Source: Acidiphilium multivorum AIU301
GTDB lineage: Bacteria > Pseudomonadota > Alphaproteobacteria > Acetobacterales > Acetobacteraceae
Direction of reading: 5' to 3'
Assembly: GCF_000202835.1 (NCBI RefSeq)
Contig: NC_015186.1
Span: 1,798,001 to 1,862,000 of the forward strand
Length of the DNA stretch: 64,000 nucleotides
The stretch's first letter is position 1, and each line of letters opens with the position of its first letter. Below the pieces are notes generated by a model. The model had not been told where the DNA came from. It did no database searches and was given only the letters and a program-made list of their open reading frames with translations. A program made the position numbers and the translations under genes. Shown one piece after another: positions 44,572 to 53,333 of the stretch.

Positions 44572-45192
44572 ATGGACGCCGCAGCACCACACCCCGACGC
44601 CGCTGCCCTGTATCCCGACGCCGCTGCCCTGGCCGCCCGCCTCGAGGCGATCGTCGCCGCGCTGTGCGAGGTGCTGGCGGCGAAGGGCCTGGCGCGCGGC
44701 CTGACCGGCGCGCTGATCGTGCTGGTCTGGACCCGGCTGCGCCGCCTCGCCGCCCGCTTCGCCACACTTTTGATCCGCCCCCCGGCGCCGCCGCGCTGCC
44801 GCAATTTCGCTCCGCGCCGCCCGGCGCCCGACACCAAACGCCCCGCGACACCGCGCCCCCTGCCGCGCGGCCGGTTCTGGCTGCGCCGCGCCCTGCCCGA
44901 ACTCGCCGGCGTCACGGCGCAACTCGCCCATCTCCTCGCCGAACCGAACATGGCGGCGCTGCTCGAAGCCCGCCCCGCCACCGGCCGCGCGCTGCGCCCG
45001 CTCTGCCACCTGCTCGGCCTCCGCCCGCCGCCGTCGCTGCGACTGCCCCTCCCGGCGTCCATTCCGCCCGCGCCCCGCCCGCCAGCACTTCAGCCACAGG
45101 CCGGCCCGCAAGCCGCCGCGCCGGTTCCGCGCCCGCGGCCGCCACGCCGCCCGCGCGTCCGCCCGCCCCGCGCCGCCGTTTTTCGCGCCTGA
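44572..45192 (+). CDS. hypothetical Pro/Arg-rich protein
   Basis: This 206-residue protein has no domain I can name with certainty. The N-terminal part contains a 7-residue repeat (PDAAALY, PDAAALA) arising from an exact 18-bp direct repeat at 44593-44610 and 44614-44631 (period 21, so in frame). A hydrophobic stretch (GALIVLVWTRL) precedes a conserved-looking core, RFWLRRALPELAGVTAQLAHLLAEPNMAALL, given here in outline, and RALRPLCHLLGL. The tail is Pro/Arg-rich. Similar short proteins occur in acetic acid bacteria, but I do not know a function. The ATG at 44572 has no strong ribosome binding site. Confidence 0.55.
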   Translation: MDAAAPHPDAAALYPDAAALAARLEAIVAALCEVLAAKGLARGLTGALIVLVWTRLRRLAARFATLLIRPPAPPRCRNFAPRRPAPDTKRPATPRPLPRGRFWLRRALPELAGVTAQLAHLLAEPNMAALLEARPATGRALRPLCHLLGLRPPPSLRLPLPASIPPAPRPPALQPQAGPQAAAPVPRPRPPRRPRVRPPRAAVFRA

Positions 45193-45249
45193 GCGCACCG
45201 CGCCCCGGCACGCCAATATCGTTACGTTTTCAAAATGAGAATGGAGCGT

Positions 45250-46362
45250 TCAGCCGGCCCGGAGCATGGCCGGTCCCAATGCCGGCCGCTCGTCCTTCGC
45301 CCGGTAGAGCCGCATATCCGCCTGCACCAGCAGGTCGTCGAGCGTGGCGCCGCCGGCCCCGGCACCGCTGATCCCGATGCTGACCGCGGCGGCCAGCCCG
45401 CGCGCGACCCGCGTCTGCGCGAAGGCAAGGCGGATCCGCTGCGCGATCGCCGCCGCGACCTCCGCCGAGCCGCCGACGATCAGGATCGCGAATTCGTCGC
45501 CCCCCAGCCGCCCGACCACGTCGCCTTCCCGCACGCTCTCCACGCAGATCCGGCCAAGCTCGCGCAGCAGTCGGTCGCCCTCGCCATGGCCGAGCGTGTC
45601 GTTGATTCCCTTGAACCCGTCGATATCCAGCACCAGCAGCATGCAAGGCGCCTCCCGCAGGCAGCGCTCCGCGCGTGCGGTAAAGCCGCGGCGGTTCAGC
45701 ACGCCGGTCAGGAAATCGGTGCGCGCGACGTCGTGCAGGTCGTGTTCGCGCCACGAGCGGACCAGATGGCTGATCAGCAGCGCGTCGCAGAACATGAACA
45801 GCATGCCCTCGATCGCCGTGCCGTAGAGCCAGAAGCGGTACACCGCCGGGCTGCCGTAGAACAGCAGGGCGACCGCGCGCACGAGAACGAAGACCGCATG
45901 CCCGAACGTCGCCCCCGCCAGCGGAAGCCGCGCCAGCGCGCGGACCGGCGCCCGCAGGATCTCGGCCAGGATCAGTCCGAAAATCGCCTCGATGAACAGC
46001 GTCTGCGTCACCATCCGCAGCCACGGCGCGTCGCCGAAGGGCAGCACCGCGCTGACCGCCAACCAGACGACGCCGGGCAGCAGCACCTGCCAGGGCGCCG
46101 CGCGCCGTCCCCTCAGCCGCCGCGCCCCCGCCCACATGACGCCGAACCCGGCGAGATTCAGCCCCGGCCCCAACCCGTAGCCGAGCCAGGGCCAGGCCGC
46201 GTGCCCGAAAACCACCGTCGCGATCCCGGCCGCCACGGTGAAATAGCTCAGGCTCCACCATTTCAGCGTGGCGCAGCCGGACAGCATTCCCGTGGCCAGC
46301 AGCAGGGTGCCGCCCACCAGTATCATGCCATCGAAGAACAGATAGAAAGATGTGAGCCCCAT
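45250..46362 (-). CDS. membrane diguanylate cyclase (GGDEF)
   Basis: This 370-residue protein has about six N-terminal hydrophobic segments (residues 5-200) and a C-terminal GGDEF domain. The active-site motif GGDEF is at 287-291, and DIDGFKGINDTLGHGEGD is the conserved metal/substrate helix. An inhibitory I-site, R278-x-x-D281, sits at the usual 5-residue spacing, so product inhibition is expected. It should make cyclic di-GMP in response to a membrane signal. No EAL domain is present. The gene is preceded by an AT-rich region. Confidence 0.92.
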   Translation of the reverse strand: MGLTSFYLFFDGMILVGGTLLLATGMLSGCATLKWWSLSYFTVAAGIATVVFGHAAWPWLGYGLGPGLNLAGFGVMWAGARRLRGRRAAPWQVLLPGVVWLAVSAVLPFGDAPWLRMVTQTLFIEAIFGLILAEILRAPVRALARLPLAGATFGHAVFVLVRAVALLFYGSPAVYRFWLYGTAIEGMLFMFCDALLISHLVRSWREHDLHDVARTDFLTGVLNRRGFTARAERCLREAPCMLLVLDIDGFKGINDTLGHGEGDRLLRELGRICVESVREGDVVGRLGGDEFAILIVGGSAEVAAAIAQRIRLAFAQTRVARGLAAAVSIGISGAGAGGATLDDLLVQADMRLYRAKDERPALGPAMLRAG

Positions 46363-46593
46363 TCCCCGATGCCCAGGCGATTCAGCTTAGACCTGCCCAA
46401 ATACAGGCCGAACGAAGGCCACCAATTCTTATGACCAGACTGAAAACATGCAGTTCTTAAGGAATTTTTATTATTTTGACCGAGTTGTATTTCTGAAGAT
46501 CTCTATCCACGATCATATCGATTGTCAAATTTATTTCTCGTGACTCAAGAACAGGATGAAATCGTCCCACCGCGCCCGGCGAAGGCCCCCGGC

Positions 46594-47589
46594 CTATCCG
46601 CCGGTCACGCTCATGTGCCGGGCCACCGCCGGCGCCCGCCCGGCGCGGTCGATCACGAAATCATGCCCTTTCGGCTTGCGCGCGATCGCATCGAGGATCG
46701 CCTGGCGCAGCACCGCGTCATCGTCCGAGCCGCGCAGCACGGCGCGCAGGTCCGCCGCGTCGTCCTGGCCGAGGCACATGTAGAGCGTGCCGGTGCAGGT
46801 CAGCCGCACCCGGTTGCAGCCCTCGCAGAAATTATGCGTGAGCGGGGTGATGAAGCCGAGCCTCGTGCCGGTCTCGGCGACGTCGAAATACCGCGCCGGC
46901 CCGCCGGTCACGTAATCGGTCGGCGTCAGCGTCCAGCGCGCGGCGAGGCGCTGGCGCACGGTGGAGAGCGGCAGGTATTGATCGGTCCGGTCCTGGTCCA
47001 CCTCGCCGAGCGGCATCGTCTCGATCAGGCAGAAATCGAAGCCGTGCCGGCCGCACCAGTCCAGCATGGCGTCGAACTCGTCCTCGTTCACGCCCTTCAG
47101 CGCCACGGCGTTGACCTTCACCCGCAGCCCCGCCGCCTTCGCCGCCATCACGCCGTCGATCACCTGCGGCAGCCGGCCCCAGCGGGTGATCGTGCGGAAT
47201 TTCTCCTCGTCCAGCGTGTCGATCGAGACGTTCACCCGCTTCACCCCGGCCGCGACCAGCTCGTCGGCGAAGCGGCCGAGCTGGCTGCCATTGGTGGTCA
47301 GGGTCAGCTCGTCGAGCCCCTGGCCGATCCGCTGGCCCAGCCGGTTGATCAGCGCCATCACCCCGCGCCGGACCAGCGGCTCGCCGCCGGTCAGCCGCAG
47401 CTTGCGCACGCCGAGATCGACGAAGGCGCCCGCCAGCCGCTCCAGCTCCTCGAGCGAGAGCAGGTCCGCCTTCGGCAGGAAGGTCATGTCCTCCGCCATG
47501 CAGTAGACGCAGCGGAAATCGCACCGGTCGGTGACCGAGATGCGGAGATAGGTGATGGCGCGGCCGAACGGATCGATCATGTCTGTCAT
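46594..47589 (-). CDS. moaA: GTP 3',8-cyclase (molybdenum cofactor synthesis)
   Basis: This 331-residue radical SAM enzyme catalyses the first step of molybdopterin synthesis, converting GTP to 3',8-cH2GTP. The N-terminal cluster is CDFRCVYC, the C-terminal cluster contains [19 protein letters not shown], and the chain ends in the required double glycine (SVTGG). The ATG at 47589 was chosen, with GAGAG upstream; MIDPFGRA at 47580 is an alternative. Its product is needed by NarG in this window. No other moa genes adjoin it. Confidence 0.96.
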   Translation of the reverse strand: MTDMIDPFGRAITYLRISVTDRCDFRCVYCMAEDMTFLPKADLLSLEELERLAGAFVDLGVRKLRLTGGEPLVRRGVMALINRLGQRIGQGLDELTLTTNGSQLGRFADELVAAGVKRVNVSIDTLDEEKFRTITRWGRLPQVIDGVMAAKAAGLRVKVNAVALKGVNEDEFDAMLDWCGRHGFDFCLIETMPLGEVDQDRTDQYLPLSTVRQRLAARWTLTPTDYVTGGPARYFDVAETGTRLGFITPLTHNFCEGCNRVRLTCTGTLYMCLGQDDAADLRAVLRGSDDDAVLRQAILDAIARKPKGHDFVIDRAGRAPAVARHMSVTGG

Positions 47590-47764
47590 CTTTACTCTCG
47601 CGCCCGCAAACGCAAGTCCCGTTTCCGGCCGGCACCGGGGCGCAATGCGGCATTTCTCCGCCCGTGGCTTGACCCGGGCAATATCTCTGCACCATATGCA
47701 CGGCAATATTAAGACGGCGTGTCCGCCGCGCCCGTCCGGCCGACCGCCGCTCTCTCTCTGAGGT

Positions 47765-48352
47765 ATGATGATGACGCTGCCCCTGATGCCGAAGGCCACC
47801 GCCGTGTGGCTGATCGAAAAGACCGCCTTGAGCTTCGAGCAGATCGCCGATTTCTGCGGCATGCATCCGCTCGAGGTGCAGGCGATCGCCGATGGCGAGG
47901 TGGCGCAGGGCATCGTCGGCTACGACCCGATCGCCAACAAGCAGACCACCGCCGAGGAAATCCGCCGCTGCGAGGCCGACCCCAAGGCCCGCCTCAAGAT
48001 GCTCGACGCCGCCATCCCCGGCGGCCGCCGCACCAAGGGCGCGCGCTACACCCCCGTCGCCAAGCGGATCGACCGGCCGGACGCCATCGCCTTCATGCTG
48101 CGCAACTACCCGCAGGTGCAGGACGCGCAGATCGTCAAGCTGCTCGGCACCACCAAGGACACGATCCAGAAGGTGCGCGACCGCTCGCACTGGAACAGCG
48201 CCAACATCAAGCCGCGCGACCCGGTGATCCTCGGCCTCTGCAAGCAGTCCGACCTGAACGACGTGGTCTCCGCCGCCAATGCCCGCGCCGAGCGCGACGG
48301 CGAGCCGGTGCCGCCCCCGCCCGTGCCCGAGAGCGGCGACGAGGCGGCCTGA
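47765..48352 (+). CDS. trcR: DUF1013/TrcR family cell-cycle regulator
   Basis: This 195-residue protein matches the alphaproteobacterial DUF1013 family, some members of which are annotated as the cell cycle regulator TrcR. It has a helix-turn-helix-like N-terminus ([25 protein letters not shown]) and a second such segment ([22 protein letters not shown]). The long middle region is conserved ([15 protein letters not shown]). Three ATG codons in a row (47765, 47768, 47771) make the exact start uncertain. Its presence supports the alphaproteobacterial origin. Confidence 0.88.
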   Translation: MMMTLPLMPKATAVWLIEKTALSFEQIADFCGMHPLEVQAIADGEVAQGIVGYDPIANKQTTAEEIRRCEADPKARLKMLDAAIPGGRRTKGARYTPVAKRIDRPDAIAFMLRNYPQVQDAQIVKLLGTTKDTIQKVRDRSHWNSANIKPRDPVILGLCKQSDLNDVVSAANARAERDGEPVPPPPVPESGDEAA

Positions 48353-48421
48353 TCCCGGGACGACGAACCCGGACCGGAGATCCCGGCCCGGGCGATGATG
48401 TTCAGATGATCTTCATCGGCG

Positions 48422-48444
48422 CGGCGGCGTCCTGCCGCCGGTTT
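48422..48444 (+). terminator. possible terminator after trcR
   Basis: CGGCGGC (48422-48428) and GCCGCCG (48434-48440) form a 7-bp stem with a 5-nt loop, followed by GTTT. The short T-tract makes this uncertain. Confidence 0.4.
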
Positions 48445-48461
48445 CCGGACTTCCGCGCGCC

Positions 48462-48629
48462 TCAGCGCGCCTGAATTCGCTCCATCTCTTCCTTGAGACG
48501 AAGTTTCTCCAGTTTGAGTCGGGCGAGATTGTCCTCATCCGGTCGCGGCCGCCGGTCCTCCTCCGTGATCCGCATTTCCAGGCCGGCGTGACGCTGCTTG
48601 AGGGATTCAAGTCTCGCTTGCAGGCTCAT
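48462..48629 (-). CDS. YdcH/DUF465 family small protein
   Basis: This 55-residue all-helical protein begins MSLQARLESLKQRHAGLE and contains the family-like centre EEDRRPRPDEDNLARLK followed by LEKLRLKEEME. AAGGAG lies 6 bases before ATG 48629. DUF465 proteins are short coiled-coil proteins of unknown function. It is divergent from a second YdcH-like gene at 48833. The coding frame is short but the heptad pattern and ribosome binding site are convincing. Confidence 0.8.
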   Translation of the reverse strand: MSLQARLESLKQRHAGLEMRITEEDRRPRPDEDNLARLKLEKLRLKEEMERIQAR

Positions 48630-48832
48630 CCTCGACTCCTTTCCGAGTGTGGATCGTTGCGGCGCCCGCCTTCCGGTGCCCGGAGCGGGCGCCTGAAGCG
48701 AATCTAGTCCTGCACGCGGCGGTTGTCATCAGACTTTTACAAAAGTCATCCCGCCGAAATTCGCCCCGGCGCGGGGCGGTTGCGGCAAATCCGGGATAGG
48801 CCAGCCTCCCGCGCCTGTGCTAGAAGCCAACC

Positions 48833-49036
48833 ATGCTGACCGACAAGGATAATCTGCTCCGCCAGCTGCATGGCCTGCGCAGCGAGCACCGGGACCTCGA
48901 TTCCGTGATCGCCCGGCTGGGCGACCAGCCGACGATCGACCAGCTGCAGATCCAGCGGCTCAAGAAGCGCAAGCTGCTGCTGCGCGACCAGATCCTCCGC
49001 CTCGAAAGCCGCCTGATCCCGGACAGCATCGCGTGA
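48833..49036 (+). CDS. YdcH/DUF465 family small protein
   Basis: This 67-residue helical coiled-coil protein has the family pattern [15 protein letters not shown] and [20 protein letters not shown]. It is immediately upstream of purE, whose GTG start overlaps its stop (GTGA), an arrangement that suggests coupled translation. The function is unknown. A second member of the family is encoded divergently about 200 bp away. Confidence 0.85.
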   Translation: MLTDKDNLLRQLHGLRSEHRDLDSVIARLGDQPTIDQLQIQRLKKRKLLLRDQILRLESRLIPDSIA

Positions 49037-49527
49037 CGCCGCGCATCGGGATCATCATGGGCAGCCGGTCGGACTGGCCAACCATGCGCCACGCCGCCGA
49101 CACGCTGGAAGCACTCGGCATTCCCTTCGAGGCGCGCGTCGTCTCCGCCCACCGCACGCCGCTGCGCATGGTCGAGTATGCCCATGCCGCGCGCGGCCGG
49201 GGTCTCGCCGCGATCATCGCCGGGGCCGGCGGGGCCGCGCACCTGCCCGGCATGGTCGCCGCCCTCACCCCGGTGCCGGTGCTCGGCGTGCCGGTGGAGA
49301 GCGCGGCGCTGAAAGGGGTGGACAGCCTGCATTCCATCGTGCAGATGCCCGGCGGCGTGCCGGTCGCCACCTTCGCGATCGGCAAGGCCGGGGCGATCAA
49401 CGCCGCCCTCTTCGCCGCCGCCATGCTCGCGGTGACGGACAAGGCCATCGAGGCCAGGCTCGACGCCTGGCGCCGCGCCCAGACCGACAACGTGCCCGAC
49501 CTGCCCGAGGACCTGCCCACAGAATGA
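49033..49527 (+). CDS. purE: 5-(carboxyamino)imidazole ribonucleotide mutase
   Basis: This 164-residue class I PurE converts N5-CAIR to CAIR in purine synthesis. The phosphate/substrate motif is [13 protein letters not shown], with SAHRTP and [13 protein letters not shown] also conserved. It starts at GTG 49033, overlapping the upstream ydcH-like gene, and overlaps purK by 4 bp, so the three are probably one operon. Confidence 0.96.
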   Translation: MTPRIGIIMGSRSDWPTMRHAADTLEALGIPFEARVVSAHRTPLRMVEYAHAARGRGLAAIIAGAGGAAHLPGMVAALTPVPVLGVPVESAALKGVDSLHSIVQMPGGVPVATFAIGKAGAINAALFAAAMLAVTDKAIEARLDAWRRAQTDNVPDLPEDLPTE

Positions 49528-50669
49528 CCGGTTTTCCGCTTCCCCCCAACGCCACGATCGGCATCGTCGGCGGCGGCCAGCTCGGCCGCATGTCCGCCAT
49601 GGCGGCAGCCCGGCTCGGCTATCGCTGCCATATCTTTTCTCCGGAACCCGACGCCCCGGCCTCGCAGGTCGCGGCCGCGACGACCCGGGCGGATTACGAC
49701 GACAACGCCGCCCTGCTGCGCTTCGCCGATGCGGTGGACGTCATCACCTTCGAGTTCGAGAACGTCTCCGCCGAGGGGCTCGACCTGCTGGCCGACCGCC
49801 GCCCGGTCCGGCCGGGGCCGGAAATCCTGCGGATCAGCCAGGACCGGATCGCGGAGAAGAGCTTCCTCAACGAGGCCGGCATCGGCACCGCGCCCTGGGC
49901 GCCGGTGAGCAGCATGGCGGAGCTGACCGCCGCCATCGCCGCGATCGGCCTGCCCGCCGTGCTGAAGACCACCCGCCTCGGCTATGACGGCAAGGGCCAG
50001 GCGCTGATCCGCACCGAGGCGGAGGCGGAGATGGCCTTCGGCCTGCTGCATCCGAAGCCGCTGATCCTCGAAGGCTTCGTCGATTTCGCCGCGGAGGGGT
50101 CGGTCGTCGTCGCGCGCGGGGCGGATGGGACGGTCAGCGCCTTCGACATGGTCGAGAACCGGCATCGCGACCATATCCTCGACCTCACCCTGGCCCCGGC
50201 CCCGTTCGACCCGGCGGTGCGGGAGACGGCGCGGGAGATGGCGCGCCTCGTGGCCGAGCGGATCGGCCTGGTCGGGCTGCTCGCGGTGGAGTTCTTCATC
50301 GACCGCGACGGCAGGGTGCTGGCCAACGAGATCGCGCCGCGGCCGCATAATTCCGGGCACTGGACGATCGATGCCTGCCCGGCCAGCCAGTTCGAGCTGC
50401 ATATCCGCGCCGTCGCCGGCCTGCCGCTGCCGCCGGCGATCCGCCATTCCGACGCGGTGATGAAGAACCTGGTCGGGCCGGAGGACATCGCCCTCTGGCC
50501 GCGGATCGTGGCGACGGCGGGGCTGATCCCGCATCACTACGGCAAGACCGCCGCGCGGCCGGGGCGCAAGCTCGGCCATGTCAACGTGCTGTTCCCGCAT
50601 GGGGCGCTGCCCGGCGAATTCGGCATCCAGGCGGCGCTCGGGCCGCTCGCAGGCGGCACGGATCAGTGA
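49524..50669 (+). CDS. purK: 5-(carboxyamino)imidazole ribonucleotide synthase
   Basis: This 381-residue ATP-grasp enzyme carboxylates AIR to N5-CAIR, the substrate of PurE. The N-terminal motif is [25 protein letters not shown]-grasp segments include [14 protein letters not shown] and [18 protein letters not shown]. Length and neighbours are standard. ATGA overlaps the purE stop. It is convergent with the DNA ligase gene. Confidence 0.96.
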   Translation: MTGFPLPPNATIGIVGGGQLGRMSAMAAARLGYRCHIFSPEPDAPASQVAAATTRADYDDNAALLRFADAVDVITFEFENVSAEGLDLLADRRPVRPGPEILRISQDRIAEKSFLNEAGIGTAPWAPVSSMAELTAAIAAIGLPAVLKTTRLGYDGKGQALIRTEAEAEMAFGLLHPKPLILEGFVDFAAEGSVVVARGADGTVSAFDMVENRHRDHILDLTLAPAPFDPAVRETAREMARLVAERIGLVGLLAVEFFIDRDGRVLANEIAPRPHNSGHWTIDACPASQFELHIRAVAGLPLPPAIRHSDAVMKNLVGPEDIALWPRIVATAGLIPHHYGKTAARPGRKLGHVNVLFPHGALPGEFGIQAALGPLAGGTDQ

Positions 50670-50694
50670 AGCTGCCGCTCTCAAGCGGCCCGGA

Positions 50695-52263
50695 CTAGCC
50701 GGGCAGGAGCAAACGCACGGTCTCCAGCGTATCGGCCTCGGCCGCCGGCTTGTCCTCGCGGATGCGCAGGATGCGCGGGAAGCGCAGCGCGATGCCGGAT
50801 TTGTGGCGGGTGGAGCGCTGCGCCGCGTCGAACCCCACTTCCAGCACGATCGCCTTCTCCACCTCGCGCACCGGGCCGTAGCTCGCGACCGTGTGGGCGC
50901 GGATCCAGCGGTCGAGCCGTTGCAGCTCGACATCGGTATAGCCGGAATAGGCCTTGCCGACCGGCACCAGCGCGCCCTCCGCCGTCCAGACGCCGAACGT
51001 GTAGTCGGAATAATAGGAGGAGCGCTTGCCGTGGCCGCGCTGGGCATACATCAGTACGCAGTCGAGGCTGAGCGGGTCGCGCTTCCATTTCCACCAATGG
51101 CCCTTGGGGCGGCCGGCGAGATAGGGGCTGTCGGCGCGCTTGAGCATCAGCCCCTCGATCGCGGCATCGCGGGCGCCGGCGCGCAGGGCGGCGAGATCCT
51201 CGGCCGAGGCGAAGCGGATCAGCTCCGAAAGGTCCATCCGCGCCGGGGCGGTGCGGGCGAACCAGGCTTCGAGCCGGGCGCGGCGGGCATCGAAGGGCAG
51301 GCCCCGGAGGTCGGTTTCGCCCTCGAACAGCATGTCATACAGCCGCACGCCGACCGGGTTGGCGGCGCGGAGTTTCGCCGGGACGCTCTTGCGGTTGAGG
51401 CGCTGCTGGAGATCGGCGAAGGGGGCGACCGCGCCATCGCGGATGACCAGCAGCTCGCCATCGAGCACGGCGTGGAAATCCATCGCCGCGACGATTTCGG
51501 GGAAGGCGGCGGAGATGTCTTCCGCGCCGCGCGAATAGAGCCGGCTGCCGCCGGGGGTGGACACGAGTTGGACGCGGATGCCGTCCCATTTCCATTCGGC
51601 GCGATGGGCGGACCAGTCGAGTGTCGCGAGGTCGGCCGCCTCGATCGGGTGGGCCAGCATCGGCGGGCGGAAGACGGGGGCCGCACCGGGCGCGGGGCGC
51701 GGGGCGCGGCCTTCCAGCCAGTCGAACAGCGCGGTGTAGGGCGGCTCCAGCCCGTGCCAGACCTCCTCGATCTCGTCGGCCTCGACGGCGAATTGTCGGG
51801 CCAGAGCGAGTTTCGCCAGCCGCAGCGAGGCGCCGACGCGCAGGCCGCCGGTGATCAGCTTGATCAGGGCGATCCGCGTTGAGACGTCGCTCGCATCGAG
51901 CCAGCCTTCGATCAGCGCCGGGATTTCGGCGCGCGGCGCCGCGCGCAGGGCGGCGACGAGATCGGGCAGGCCGGGCGGCGCCGCGCGCGCGGCCGGCGGC
52001 CAGAGCAGGGCGATGGTCTCGGCGAGGTCGCCGACGAAATCGTAGGAGAGCGCGAACAGCTCGGGATCGGTGCGGGCGGCGGCCAGCTCGCGCAGCACGG
52101 CGGGTTTCGCGCCGGGAAAATCGAGCGCGCCGGCGATGGCGGCGAGCGCGTAGCCGCGCTCGGGATCGGGGCGGTGGGCGAAGTAATCGGCGAGGAGCGC
52201 GATCTTGGCGTTGCGGCCGGTGGTGTAGAGCAGGCGTTCCAGCAGATCGGCGAAGGGTTTCAT
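50695..52263 (-). CDS. ATP-dependent DNA ligase, damage-response type
   Basis: This 522-residue ligase of the type annotated as cisplatin damage response ATP-dependent DNA ligase has an N-terminal helical DNA-binding domain, the adenylation domain with the nucleotidyl Lys in EWKWDGIRVQL (KxDG), and an OB-fold C-terminus (WKWKRDPLSLDCVLMY and later). Such ligases occur together with the exonuclease, Lhr-type helicase and PdeM encoded beside it. The start overlaps the stop of the exonuclease gene as ATGA, so the two are cotranslated. Confidence 0.93.
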   Translation of the reverse strand: MKPFADLLERLLYTTGRNAKIALLADYFAHRPDPERGYALAAIAGALDFPGAKPAVLRELAAARTDPELFALSYDFVGDLAETIALLWPPAARAAPPGLPDLVAALRAAPRAEIPALIEGWLDASDVSTRIALIKLITGGLRVGASLRLAKLALARQFAVEADEIEEVWHGLEPPYTALFDWLEGRAPRPAPGAAPVFRPPMLAHPIEAADLATLDWSAHRAEWKWDGIRVQLVSTPGGSRLYSRGAEDISAAFPEIVAAMDFHAVLDGELLVIRDGAVAPFADLQQRLNRKSVPAKLRAANPVGVRLYDMLFEGETDLRGLPFDARRARLEAWFARTAPARMDLSELIRFASAEDLAALRAGARDAAIEGLMLKRADSPYLAGRPKGHWWKWKRDPLSLDCVLMYAQRGHGKRSSYYSDYTFGVWTAEGALVPVGKAYSGYTDVELQRLDRWIRAHTVASYGPVREVEKAIVLEVGFDAAQRSTRHKSGIALRFPRILRIREDKPAAEADTLETVRLLLPG

Positions 52264-53279
52264 TCCTGCTCCGCCTCGTCGCCATAGCCGATCAGGCTGA
52301 GCGCGCGGCCGCGCCGTCCCATGAGCGAGAGCTGGCGCAGCAGGGCCGCCTCGGCGCCATGGGTGACCCAGATTTCCGGGGCGGCGACATCCTCCACCGT
52401 GGCGAGCAGTTCGTCCCAGTCGGCATGGTCGGAGATGACAAGCGGCAGCTCGACGCCGGAGGCCCTGGCGCGCTGGCGCACCCGCATCCAGCCCGAGGCG
52501 ACGGCGACCACCGGATCATCCAGCCGCCGCGCCCAGCGATCCGCCACCGCGGAGGGCGGGGCGAGGACGATGGCGCCTTTCAGCGCGTCCTTGTCGGCGA
52601 CCGTGGCGGGGCGGAGATCGCCCAGGGGCACGCCGAGGGTTTCGTAGAGGTCGCAGAGTTTTTGCAGGGCGCCGTGGAGGTAGATCGGGGAATCGTATCC
52701 GGCTTCGCGCAGCAGGGCGATCAGCCGCTGCGCCTTGCCGAGACCGTAGGCGCCGACGAGATGGGCGCGGGTGGGGAAGATCGTCATGGAGTGGAGCAGT
52801 TTCGCGATTTCCGCCGCGGCGTCCGGATGGCGGAAGACCGGCAGGCCGAAGGTCGCCTCCGTCACGAACACGTCGCATGACACCGGGACGAAGGGCGCGC
52901 AGGTGGGATCTCGCCGGCGCTTGTAGTCGCCCGAGACCACGGCGCGGCTGCCTTCATAGTCCAGCACCACCTGGCAGGAGCCGAGGACATGGCCGGCGGG
53001 GATGAGGGAGACGCCGACGCCGTTGACGCGGACGATCTCGCCCGGTGCGGCCGCCTGCTGCGCCGCGCCGGCCCGCGCCTCGCCCATCCGCACCCGCATG
53101 ATCGCAAGCGTCTCGGCGCTGGCCAGCACGTGGCGGTGGCCGGGCCGGGCATGGTCGGCATGGCCATGGGTGATCACCGCGCGATCGACGGCGCGGGTGG
53201 GGTCGATGAAGAAGTCGCCCGGCACGCAATGGAGCCCTTCGGGGCGAGGGTGCAGCCAGGTTTCGGGATGCGGAGGCAT
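52260..53279 (-). CDS. ligase-associated DNA exonuclease (metallo-beta-lactamase fold)
   Basis: This 339-residue protein of the metallo-beta-lactamase/beta-CASP superfamily has the metal motif ITHGHADHARPGH, GHVLGSCQVVLDYEG, AVVSGDYKRR and later SDHADWDEL. It matches the ligase-associated DNA damage response exonuclease family (SNM1-like). ATG 53279 was chosen; an upstream ATG at 53324 would add 15 residues, and neither has a clear ribosome binding site. It is divergent from the helicase and lies directly upstream of the ligase. Confidence 0.9.
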   Translation of the reverse strand: MPPHPETWLHPRPEGLHCVPGDFFIDPTRAVDRAVITHGHADHARPGHRHVLASAETLAIMRVRMGEARAGAAQQAAAPGEIVRVNGVGVSLIPAGHVLGSCQVVLDYEGSRAVVSGDYKRRRDPTCAPFVPVSCDVFVTEATFGLPVFRHPDAAAEIAKLLHSMTIFPTRAHLVGAYGLGKAQRLIALLREAGYDSPIYLHGALQKLCDLYETLGVPLGDLRPATVADKDALKGAIVLAPPSAVADRWARRLDDPVVAVASGWMRVRQRARASGVELPLVISDHADWDELLATVEDVAAPEIWVTHGAEAALLRQLSLMGRRGRALSLIGYGDEAEQE

Positions 53280-53333
53280 GGCGGGAAGATGGGGGCGGAT
53301 TGCAGGTTTCGCCAAGTCTGCCATGTCTGGCGC

